Below are positions 11,118-21,465 of a stretch of 64,000 nt of DNA, piece after piece. The stretch is taken from assembly GCF_020080835.1 (NCBI RefSeq), contig NC_058160.1, forward strand, positions 30,243,152-30,307,151, given 5' to 3'. Source of the stretch: Cotesia glomerata. Lineage: Eukaryota; Arthropoda; Insecta; Hymenoptera; Braconidae. Every line of letters starts with the position of its first letter. The stretch's first letter is position 1. The notes below the pieces were generated by a model. The model made no database searches. It was not told the DNA's origin and saw only the letters and a list, made by a program, of their open reading frames with translations. The translations under genes were made by a program, and so were the position numbers.

Positions 11118-11602
11118 AAAATCCGAACAAAAACAGTTTCACTGTAAAAAAATCGCGCCAAGTCCACGTTCATAAGACTATTAAGAAAAATTTGTTTTTT
11201 CTTTACAAAAATATATAAAATAAAAAAATTAAAAAATCTAAGTTACCGATATGATTGTTTATGATTTTCGGAAATTAAAAAAAAAATTTGTTATAAATTT
11301 AAAAATTAAGAAAAAAATTTTGGAACGTACTTGGTATGCGTCATTGTGTATTTCAATTTTTTTTAATTTTGCAACCGCGCACACTAAATACGTTCCAAAC
11401 TTTTTTTTTAATTTTTAAATTTATAACAAAATTTTTTTTAATTTCCGAAAATCATAAACAATCATATCGGTTACTTGGATTTTTTAATTTTTTTATTTTA
11501 TATATTTTTGTAAAGAAAAAAACAAATTTTTTTTTCTTAATAGTCTTATGAACGTGGACTTGGCGCGATTTTTTTACAGTGAAACTGTTTTTGTTCGGAT
11601 TT
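11118..11602. mobile_element. Large fold-back element, arms of about 210 bp
   Basis: The left arm starts AAATCCGAACAAAAACAGTT at 11118 and runs to about 11332 (GGAACGTA). The right arm starts TACGTTCC at about 11390 and ends AACTGTTTTTGTTCGGATTT at 11602. The arms are nearly identical inverted copies across their length, including TCGCGCCAAGTCCACGTTCA and its complement. The loop is about 55 bases. There is no coding capacity. The structure suggests a fold-back MITE that would transcribe into a long hairpin RNA. Clear target duplications were not identified. Confidence 0.85.
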
Positions 11603-11604
11603 GT

Positions 11605-11990
11605 ATACTATCGCTCTAAACTCATTGCTCCCGCGCCCGAATTTTATTCTCTCGCGCTTTATAATAATAATGAAAATTAAATTAGCTGACATCTTAAAAT
11701 TTTTATAATTTGTTCTATTGAAAAATTACACGTGCAATTTTTTAAAAATATTGTTTTAGAGTTAATTTACTTAATAAAAAAAAAAAAACAAAAATTGTTA
11801 AATGTCGGCTAATTTTAATATCATTAAATTAATAATAAAGTTAGCCGACATCTTTAATTTTTTGATTTTGCTTAAATTATTAAATTATAACTAAAAAATA
11901 TTTTTGAGAAATTGCATTTATAGTTTTGGAAGTTTTTAATAAATTAAAAAATTTTTTTGTAATAATTCTTTAATAATGTTATGTCCAGAC
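11605..11990. repeat. GCCGAC palindromic AT-rich repeat family, copy 1
   Basis: The unit carries TTAGCCGACATYTTTAATTT and its inverse AAAATTAAATTAGCYGACAT around AT-rich arms. Next to it lies GCTCTAAACTCATTGCTCCC, which resembles the AGAGTTTTAGAGCGCGTTGC edge of the copy at 32890-33345. I take this as a non-autonomous repeat with fixed outer ends and tandem inner palindromes. The superfamily is unknown. Confidence 0.6.
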
Positions 11991-12317
11991 TGGACAAAAA
12001 CGAATTTAATTTATTTTGGTCCTGGTGAATTATCACTAATAATTGATAAATAAATACGTTTTATCAAAGTGCGTATGTTATAAATTCTTCGAGCGTAATT
12101 TTTAATGTTGGGAAAATATATTTAATTTAACTTAAAACCTTTAAAATTGAAACGGTTACCTCTTATTTTTTTTTTTGGTTTGGATTTTTCTTTTATTAAG
12201 AAAAGTTTACATTTTTTCTCTCTCTCGCCCTCTATTGGACAAACGAAAGTATCTCTGTCATACTTGTACAACAAATGGAATCTTAAAACGCATTTTATGC
12301 ATAAATAAATGAAAATT

Positions 12318-12385
12318 TTCCAAAAAAGCGCTTCGCTCTTCGACAAATAATTTAATTATCTATCGAAGAGCGAAGCGTTTTTTTT
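12318..12385. repeat. Inverted repeat (GC-containing hairpin)
   Basis: AAGCGCTTCGCTCTTCGA and TCGAAGAGCGAAGCGTTT face each other around a 22-base AT-rich loop. The stem is about 17 bp with one or two mismatches and is flanked by A and T runs. It would form a stable hairpin on either strand. Element ends were not found, so it may be the core of an old MITE. Confidence 0.7.
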
Positions 12386-12714
12386 TTTCGAAATTTTATC
12401 ACATACATGAGAAAAACACGTTTGAAAATCAACTATAAACCGCTCTTTCTTAGAATTTTTTTCGTTTCTGTTAAATACCAAACTTATCTTAATTACTTGG
12501 GTTCAGGTTACGTTTACTTTTAGTCTAGATAAACATAAAAAAAAAAGAGCCCATAAAAATTAGAAATTTCCAGGCCTCCTTCAAGAGCTGAACAGAACGT
12601 TTAACGCATTTCCATTGACAGTGCCCCTTTGTATCGTAAGGATACAAGGCCATAAAAATAAAATATGTTTCCTTAAGAAACAAAAATTAACTACATATAT
12701 ATTATTTTTTCTTT

Positions 12715-12810
12715 TAATTTTTTTTTATCTCTTTTTTTGGATATAACAATAAAAAAAAAATCATAAAAATTTTTAGATGGCTAAATTTATTTTCATTCGC
12801 GCTTTTTATT
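12715..12810. repeat. GCCGAC family fragment
   Basis: AAATTTTTAGATGGCTAAAT followed by TTATTTTCATTCGCGCTTTT matches the right edge of the family seen at 13680-14420 and 32890-33345, with a degenerate core word. It is probably a truncated copy. Confidence 0.5.
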
Positions 12811-12939
12811 TTATTCAATTTAATTTTGTAATAAATATCACTTGTTCTTTTATTTTAATTAAAAACTGTAATTATTTTGTTAGTTTAATAAATTATTAAC
12901 GTAATTATTAATTAAATAATATTATTAAATAATTATTAA

Positions 12940-13440
12940 CCCGCGAAACACCCGCGATGTGACTGTTACCGAAGTGGAAGCCATAATGACTAATGCAAAA
13001 TCGTTCGAGAATTTTCTTGGTGGTGTGATTTTCGACGCGCGCGCTGATTGGCCGAAAATTTGAATTTGACCAATTAAAAAATTAGTAACTAAAACAAGAA
13101 CCGTTGAGATTATCAGCCAATAGAATTCAAATATTTTTTTTCAACCGCCAGCGACGCCTAGTGACTTTTGGAGAATTAAAATTTTGCAGTGTCATCATTG
13201 TTGTGGTGGTGAGGGTCCCAAAAATTAATTAATTTAATGGATAAAAAATAAATAACAATTAATTTTTATTAATGTATTTACAGAATTGATGAAAAATAAA
13301 TACTAATAGATTAATAAGTCGAAAAAAATAGGGTGACGTTTATTGGACTGGAGTAAATAAGAGCGCGAGACAAACACAGCCTCGGGAGCTACGCAACAGC
13401 AACTGCAGAGACAAAGTAAAGGTATGAGACAAAACAATAT
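12940..13440 (+). promoter_or_regulatory. CpG-richer island, candidate promoter and 5' untranslated exon
   Basis: The segment is richer in CG than its surroundings (AACCCGCGAAACACCCGCGA, CGACGCGCGCGC). It contains two plausible plus-strand donors, GTG|GTGAGG at 13208/13209 and AAG|GTATGAG at 13421/13422. No long frame is open. Together with the short exon at 14539-14593 it could be the 5' end of a plus-strand transcript within the first intron of the minus-strand gene. An enhancer or alternative promoter of the minus-strand gene is equally possible. Confidence 0.3.
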
Positions 13441-13679
13441 GTAGTTAAGTGTGTAAAGAGGTGAATAAAAAATGAAGATATAATATTATAACAATAAATA
13501 AATGGGTTAGTGACTCGAGAGACGGTAGAGAGATGTATTTATATTACGTTGTGTAGAGGCGATCGATAAATTCGTGGAAATAATGTGAGAAAATTTCTCG
13601 GCACTTTTCTGTCAATACAAATGTTCTACTGCTAGTATATAAATAATAAATGACAGTTCTAATTATTATTTTTTTTATA

Positions 13680-14420
13680 TAATACTAAAGTTTCTATTTT
13701 TTTATTTGTTTTTATTAAATTGAATCAAAAGAATATTTTTTAAAAATCACACTTAAAATTATTCAAGTTTTTTACAAATGAATTTTTTTTTAATTTTTTT
13801 GGAATAATTTTTACAATAAAAAAAATTATAAAAAATTTTTAGATCTCGGCTTATAATTTTTATTTTTTCTATCGGTAAATATTAAATGATTTTTTTTTCT
13901 GATCTATCAATAATCAACAGTTCAAGATACAAGTGAGGTGAAATATTTAGAAAGTAAAAATTAAATAATAATAAAGTTAGCCGACATTTTTAATTTTTTT
14001 ATTTTGCTTAATTTATTAATTTATAACTAAAAAATATTTTTAAAAAATTGTACTTATAGTTTTTTAAGTTTTTAACAAATGAAAAATTTTTTTTTTACTT
14101 TTTTTTGTAATAATTCTTTAATAAAAAAATCACGTAAATTTTTAGATGTCGGGTAACTTTATTTTCATAAAATTAAACTTCATTTAGAGATAATGAAATC
14201 GGCAGACAAATATTTTTGTCTTCAAATTAACTTGAATATTTAATTTAATAATACTAAAATTAGCCGACGGTTTTAATTTTTTTAATTTCGCTTCATTTAT
14301 TTTATTGGAACTAAAAAATATTTTTTTAAATTGGACCTACAGTTTTTCAAATTTTTTTTTATTTTTCATAATAAATTTTTCAATAAAAAAAAAACTAAAA
14401 ATTTTTAAATTTTCATGAAT
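13680..14420. repeat. GCCGAC palindromic AT-rich repeat family, tandem units
   Basis: At least two units of about 190 bp carry AAGTTAGCCGACATTTTTAA, TTATAACTAAAAAATATTTT and TTTTAGATGTCGGGTAACTT in inverted arrangement. A third, more divergent unit (TTAGCCGACGGTTTTAATTT) follows at 14262. The family is shared with 11605-11990 and 32890-33345. Confidence 0.6.
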
Positions 14421-14538
14421 ATTTATAGCAAAGAATCTATTTTTATTATCGTTTGTTGTTTTCAGTATAAGTTTTTTTTTTTAAATATAATTAATTAATT
14501 AAATCATTTAGATAAAAATGTTTGGTTATTTATCATAG

Positions 14539-14593
14539 TTTGCCGGAAAGAACCAAGTTGTTGAGTGCCCATCCCCGAAATGATCAACGACTG
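14539..14593 (+). CDS. Candidate small exon carrying a start codon
   Basis: TTATCATAG is an acceptor-like end and CTG|GTGAGT is a strong donor. The 55-base exon contains ATG ATC AAC GAC TG at its end (14580-14593), in context CCGAAATGA, so the protein would start MIND. Downstream coding exons were not found, so the product is unknown. The base composition is richer in GC than the flanks, which supports an exon. It may instead be a noncoding exon of an intronic RNA. Confidence 0.3.
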
Positions 14594-15295
14594 GTGAGTT
14601 ATAAAAAAATATATTTTAAAAGTATTATTACGTTTAAATAGTCCATTAATTAAGACATTGAAGCAGAGGTAATAAAAAAGCCTCGATATTAAAATCCAAG
14701 GTACTGTTGATTGTTATTGCAATACGTAATAACTAATAACTATTTAGTTATTATTGTGTTGAGACATTGAAAATAGCTTAGACGTAGTGGAAAAAATAAT
14801 AAAAACAACTCAGGAACAATAAACAAAACAATAAAATGGTTTATATTGAGATTGTGACGCTCGATTCGTAATCTCACATTATCGTACGTCAAAGCGGTTA
14901 ACGAGAAAGCCTAAAGGTCAAATTCTAGCGCACTTCAATTCACAATTACTCTCTGCAAGAACGGAGAGCAGGTTAAATCCTGGTCTATTATATATAATAT
15001 CGGCGGTAGAAGCGAAACTCGTATATCGTCCGCAGTAAACCGGTTGATAAATTTTTGTTATATAGATTTTCTTCGTGACCTCGTCTGTATCCTTAACTTA
15101 TCAAGCGATGATACGTTAATAGTTAAAAGTCAAGCTGAAAATAAACATAACTGTTTTAATTACACGGTTCGGTTCAATATAAACTAGGGAAAAATTATTA
15201 ACAATTATCGGAGCTGAAAAGTATTTTTCGCTATAAATTACTCCAATTTTTTTTTTTTTTATTGACTTTAATTATAATTCATAAATTTCTTTTTA

Positions 15296-15925
15296 CTAGC
15301 AACCTTGCAGTCACTCTATGTGACTTGTGAACTATAAAAAAATAAAATTTTTCTTTATTAAATATTGACTTTTGTTAAATTGCACTGTACTTTCTTAAAT
15401 ATTGACGTTTATAAAAATATAAGCTCATCCTGATGTTACACTCATCAAGAGCTTTCACTTGAGTACCCACATGCAATTTTGATATATTTTTCATATATAC
15501 ATATATATAATATATATAAATATATGAAAAATTGATGTGGGTACTCAAATGAAAGGTCTTGATAAGTGTAACATCGAGATGAGCTTATATCTTTAAAAAC
15601 GTCAATAGGTCACAAGATACAAGGTCATTTCTTAACTACTGACATTTTTTAAGATATAAACTCATTTCGACGTTACACTCATTGAGACCTTTCATTTAAA
15701 TACCGACATGGCATTTTTTATATATTAGATATATATGCGGTATTTGTGAAGTATATAAATATATAAAATATATGAAAAATTGATGTGGGTACTCAAATGA
15801 AAGCTCTTGATGAGTGTAACATCGGGATGAGCTTATATCTTTAAAAATGTCGAGTTCACAAGATTCGATTTTATCATATGACTATTCTGGAGACAGAATT
15901 TTTCTTATTCTCTTAATAATATAGA
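15296..15925 (-). mobile_element. Helitron copy B with both termini
   Basis: Read on the minus strand, it begins TCTATATTATTAAGAGAATA (first base 15925, preceded by A) and ends GCAAGGTTGCTAG (last base 15296, followed by T). The subterminal hairpin AGTCAC/GTGACT is intact with a 5-base loop (15309-15325). The A^T insertion site, 5' TC, 3' CTAG and hairpin about 10 bases inside the 3' end are the classical Helitron features. Two palindromic units lie inside. No Rep/helicase frame is present, so it is non-autonomous. It lies in the large first intron of the RA-PH gene. Confidence 0.88.
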
Positions 15926-17318
15926 TAACAAAAAAAATATTTAATTTAAATTTCACTTGTTTAAAATTATTTTAAAAATAATAAAATAATTACGCTGCTG
16001 GTATAAAGACATTAAAGTACGTCGGTTTTACTCAAGGACATGGAAAATTGTGCGAAGTAAAATTTTTTTAACATTTCACAAATGTATTCATTCACTACTC
16101 AAGTGCTCGAGTTACCAGTAAACCGCATCGTAAACATAAAATAACAATATATTATTGTTTTAAATAAAAAGCATTTATTATGCTACAAATAAAAATAGCA
16201 GACACGACAATGTTACAATTTTTCATAAAAAAATTATTTTAAAAAAATATTTATGACATAATTTTATGCTTTTAACAAATTAAATGTAAAATATCTATTT
16301 CTGAAATTGCAAAACTTTCTCGTGTATTTATTTTGATAATTCACAGTGCATAACATTACTCAGCATGAATATTTATTTGTCATTTAGTTTTATCAGGAAA
16401 ACTTTCTCTAATTTGTTGGTTTGTTTTATAAAAAAATAAAATAGAGTAGAGTTTTCACGGGAGCACGACCAAGTTTTGAAATCCATATTATACGATAGTT
16501 ATACAGAGAGTTAAAATAAAATAGAGCACAGGTAGTGTTCATTATAGCAATTGCTGTGAACTCGTCGGCAGACGATACGTATGCTAATTTTTACGAGCAC
16601 ACTCGTTCTATAAGCATACATATTTCACCAGACGTATTACCATCCAGAAAATCATCTTCACGCGATCCTATTTCCGGTTAATTTTAACAATAATTGGGCC
16701 ATTAAATTAAAAGACCGTAATAAAATATTACAATAATAATAGTAATAATATTTTATTATCTAAAAATTATTCATTTTGTTCGAGTAGTTTTTAACCCGCT
16801 AAATAAAATCTCATTTAAGATCCGATTCCATTAAATTTAAGATAAAAAATAAAAAATAATAAATTAATGTATGCTTTTTTCCGCTTCGACTTAAAAACTA
16901 TCTCTCTTGAAGGAAGAATAGCTTTTGTGAATGACGATGCAATTTGGTTGGGTAGAAGTCAGACACGGTGGCTCCTCCCCCATCTACATGTATTATATCC
17001 CGGTAGGTCGTAAAAATTTAGCACCAATAATTGCTAGATACACGATACACAGCGTGGAAGCCCCCAAGTCACTCCTTACTCAAATTTTTAATCCTCTCTC
17101 TCTCTTTCATCCTCATAATGCATGATCCGTACACATATACAACACCATACATCCATAATATATAACGACTCATCGCAAATCTTTTGAAACCATATTAACA
17201 TCCGGTATTGTTCTTTATTAAAATTATTAAAATATAAAGTAATATAACTCAAAGCATTTTATTTTTTAAACATTAAATTATGTACACCTTTTATAATTAA
17301 CTACTTTTATTTTTTCTA
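15926..17318. other. Intronic AT-rich sequence
   Basis: No exon or element end was recognised in this stretch. There is a slightly GC-richer patch at 16560-16680 and another at 16920-17130. Neither has a convincing frame with splice sites. Confidence 0.4.
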
Positions 17319-17692
17319 CACGGAGAAAAAAATATTGTTAGAATAAGGATACGTATCGTTATTGTTATTCTGACTATACGCCATATAGTCATTTTTTTTA
17401 GAGATATACGCTGTATAGCCAATTCAGCTATACAGCGTATCATCAAAATGACGATCCATATCATTATTTTAGTGTTACATTTAGTTAATTCAACTATACA
17501 GATCCTCACGTTAACGAAACAATTGCCTGTTTTGACGAAACTACATATATTTACAAGAGATATTCTCTGCATGCTTTTAAGTCAAACAAATGAATCCTTA
17601 AATCAGAAATCCGGAATTCCGGATTGTTATTTTAAGGAAACGTCGTTTGAGGATACGTTGGATAGTCATTTTAACAATATTTTTTTTCCGTG
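17319..17692. mobile_element. CACGG-type TA-flanked MITE with internal hairpin
   Basis: The left end is TA plus CACGGAGAAAAAAATATTGT and the right end is ACAATATTTTTTTTCCGTG plus TA (TA at 17317-17318 and 17693-17694). At about 17410-17444 a perfect 14-bp hairpin (ATACGCTGTATAGC and complement) is separated by CAATTCA. Direct internal words such as CTATACAG recur. It has no transposase. The TA duplication places it with Tc1/mariner-type mobilisation. Confidence 0.82.
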
Positions 17693-20245
17693 TATTAATT
17701 TATCTTACGGTCTTGTGTGGATTATATTGTCGAGCGTTTGTATAAATATTATTGTTGAATTAATCGATTACTATTATCATTTTTTTAGAGTAAACAAAAA
17801 AATAAGACATGTAATTTTTTGTCTGTAAAATTAAAATTTTTAAAAAGCGCGCATTAATCTCTTTGATACAAAATAATCCGTAAAGATTATCAATATTAAA
17901 AAATTTAATTTTGTTTAGAAAAATAAATCCAGTGGAAAAAAAAATAAAATAATCGATAGTTGATCAAATTTCAAATTAACTTTTAGCAAGGGTAACAATT
18001 TCAGGCTGGTTTATTAATTAGAAAATATAATATAAAAAAGAAAGTAAAACAAAGAAGACTTAAAATATCATTTAGTTAAATTAAATTCAATGTAGACATA
18101 ACAAAGTAGTAGAAGAGTAGAGTGAAGAATCCTCTAAAATGTGTGCTATGTACAATATTATAGACAGAGTCCAGTTAGAACAAACACCACGTATATAAAA
18201 TACAAAATATAAATATAAGAGACGTGACATCGCGAACTCACGTAGCCTTGGCCTACTCTACTCGTCTACCTATACCACTTGCAATCTCACCGTTTAGTTT
18301 TAGTTGTATTGTATTGTTAGTTCTACACACTATCTTTTTCTATCTTCTTCTCTATTTATTTTCTATTCCCTTCTCCTCGTCCTGTTCACCCCCTTAACCC
18401 TTCAGCCCGTTCCCTCGAACGAAATAACTACGCAGCAAAAATTGACTTACAACCGTCAAGTGAAAGCGATTCTTTAATAACCATTACAAAAATTTTAGTA
18501 CCTTATTCCTGATTATATTCTAATTTATTGATTAATAATTATTATTATTATTATCGAAGAAGGATACGAAAAAATTATCAGAGAATTTTTTAAAGGGATT
18601 CGGCTTCCTTGAGATAAATTTTAATTGAAGAATTTTTGTATATAACAACACAGTTGAGATCAAGATTCGTGTATCCAGTTTATCCTTAAATGGAGGTTAA
18701 AATAAATAAGCAAAGACAGAGAGTTTGGGAGTCGTGTTTATCCAACTGGGTGGTCATCGGTCAGTGAGATTGCCGACGACGACGTTGTTGACATTTCGAT
18801 CATTAAAAAAAATTTTAAAAACAACAAATTAACTAAGCTCGAGATAACAAAACCCAGAGGTTAATAAACTTTTAGACTCTAAAAAGTATTCACTTGAATT
18901 TTTGAAGTAATTATCAGTTTTTTAAGATTATAAGTACTTAGAACGCTTAAAAATGCCATTTTTCTATCATTTTCTCTGAAGAAGCCTTTTTAATGACTTT
19001 GAACTTTACTAATTAGTTATTATTTATAAATATATGAAATATCTTTTAGAATTAAAGAAAAATCACTGAAAAAAAGCGTTCAAATTTTTTTAAAGAATGT
19101 ACATTAAAAAAATTAATTTTTTTCTTTAACTCTAAGCCCGTATAAGCTCTTAAATTCGCGGATTGTTGGCTAATAAATCGCAACTAAAAAAAGAAAAGAA
19201 GAAAAAGCTTGATCCTTCCAGCTGTGAAGTGTGATATAAAAGAGAAGAAAAAATAAATAAATAAAAGTTAAGTAAAGCTCGCTATAAGCTCGGGAAACCC
19301 AATAGATTGTTGACATTCCGCTGTAGCTAATTCTACTTCATGATGATGATATCCCACAATGTATTAGAGGCTTGCTCTGAATGTCGTGAGTATATATACT
19401 ATATATATATATGATAGAGATATGTGGATATGTGGCTCAGACTCGCTCTCTGTTGGTCATATGTACATATATACTCAGCTAACTACTCAGGAAACTACTA
19501 TAGACGTCTGATGTCGTTCTGGCCAGGACGTGTAATGGTCAAGTGTGTGTAGAGGCTCGAAAACCACAACGGGTTTTAGTGGATCAATACCGACTACTTT
19601 GTGATGTAACAGTATTAAATTAATTATTAAAATCTAATCACTGTACATCTCGTGTCTCGTATGATACATCGATCGTCCCGGTCTATTATTGGATGCAATG
19701 CGATTTATACTTTCCAGAAGGAAGCGGTCACGTAACAAGTCTTTTATTAAACTGTTTTAATAATATTAATCTTAATATTAATTTTAATACTAAGAAGCTT
19801 TAGGCGAATTTTTCTCTTTAATTTAATGTTTAAAAATAATAACAGTACTAATAAAATAGACTGTGTTGATCTTGATTATCGGCATGACAGAAAGCAAAGC
19901 AACAAATATTATAATAATATAATAAGAGAACAGAAGGATGATCAACTTTAAATTTAAGTTATAATATTGAACCAGACAATGTATGATAAGTCAGAGGTGC
20001 GCAGAACGAAACGATTGGGGCTTGCATAAATAAAGTGCAACGCTTAACTCGCGGTATATAATCATGAGCCATAATCCGATATCACTGATGGCCGATCTGG
20101 CCCGAGAGCAAGCGGCACAAGGTTCGCATCGATGAATCGGCTCGTTATCTCGCTCGTTTGACCTACTGACGTGACTCATTACTGTTGTTCATCACATCAC
20201 TAATACTTGCCTTTAACTCGGTTTTACTTTGCCCAACATTATTAC

Positions 20246-20289
<44 letters not shown>

Positions 20290-20515
20290 GTCTATGCTCT
20301 TGCAGGCTCCAAACTGTAGACACACTTACAACACACCAGCTCCACTGTATAATTCTTCCTGAATTGCAGCTGCCAGGTAGACAACCATATAATGCTATAC
20401 TATTATGTTATATACCTTAAAAAATACATCTGGTTACAAATAGTATCATCAATACCGGTAATAGAATTCATTTAAATAGTTTTGAATAATGCTAAGTCCA
20501 CACCTCTTATTTATT
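17693..20515. other. Intronic sequence with GC-richer segments
   Basis: There are GC-richer patches at 18200-18470, 18690-18790, 19280-19620 and 20000-20420, the last with a (TC)n run at 20250-20286. They show no open frames bounded by splice sites. They could be intronic enhancers, and nothing more can be supported. Confidence 0.35.
20250..20286. repeat. (TC)n microsatellite
   Basis: This is an uninterrupted TC dinucleotide run of about 18 units. On the minus strand it is a GAGA tract, which in insects can bind GAGA-type factors. That role is inference only. Confidence 0.95.
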
Positions 20516-21465
20516 TTTAGTAGATTTTATAAAAATCTAACTATTGCAGCCGTCCTCATGGCGCAACTTTGAAAAAATTTAGTCGTTTTCTGACTTAGTT
20601 TGTCGAGCTGAGTCAGAAAATATATATAGTTCAAAAGTTTATATATGTATATATATATTTATACGATATAACGCGGCTTGTCAGCACGATAGCGTTTTCA
20701 ATTTATAACCGATTCTTCTCAAACTCAACATGCTTTATCTATCGATCAAGACCAAGGTTAAGTTTGAAGATGAGCTTAATCGGGCGAGTAATTTGGAAAT
20801 GACAGGATTTTGAAATTTTGAAAATCGTAAAAATTGATGTTTTTACTACTTCAATTTGATATAATTATTGATCGAGACAAGATATCAAAATTCGGTAAAA
20901 TGCATCGTAAAGCTCTTTTAATAAGCTTCAATTTCCACTACTCAGAAGTGGTAATAGCCTCAATATTACTCCTTTTACAGTTCGTTTAATGAAACAGTTT
21001 TACTGTTGCAGCCGTTTTAAAATTATTGTCTGCATCATAGCTTAATTATGATGTAAATTCAATAATTGCGATAATGATTAGTCTTTCGTGTAATGTTTTC
21101 AGGTAATTCGTCAGTAAATATGTCACAAATTAGTTCTATATATTGTTTTCTTCAATTAAAATTTTATCCGGTTTCAAACATCTGATTGATTTGCAAACTG
21201 TTGTTCCTAAGCAGTTATTTAAAATTTAGTCATTTATAATTCAAATTTCATAATCTTTGCAATTCTTTGAGAAACTTTTTCTTCAAAAGTTAATTTTTTT
21301 TCCAAAATTTGTTCTAAATAGTTTTAAATTTATTATTGAATTTTGTTTTTAATTCATAAATAAGTTATACATTATTAGTGTTATTATATTATTTTATTAA
21401 AAATCAATTTTCTTTATTTGAAAAATCTACTTCCATTTCGGCTGCCGAATAGCCTTTTTTTATTT
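20516..21465 (+). mobile_element. Dispersed repeat X, copy 1
   Basis: It begins TTAGTAGATTTTATAAAAAT and CTAACTATTGCAGCCGTCCT, and ends near ATTTCGGCTGCCGAATAGCC. Both ends are matched, in reverse orientation, by 44455-45263, including the shared TTCAAAAGTTTATATATGTA and GATATAA motifs. The interior is more diverged. AGTAGATTT occurs inverted at the two ends, so this is probably a TIR element without a surviving transposase. Confidence 0.6.

Noticed and set aside
12122..12346. Minus-strand frame of 74 codons
   Set aside because: Low-complexity Lys/Phe-rich translation of AT-rich DNA that overlaps the GC hairpin. No splice or start support.
17297..17828. Two overlapping frames of about 90 and 125 codons
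   Set aside because: Both fall largely inside the TA-flanked MITE at 17319-17692. They are not conserved in character and read through its hairpin.
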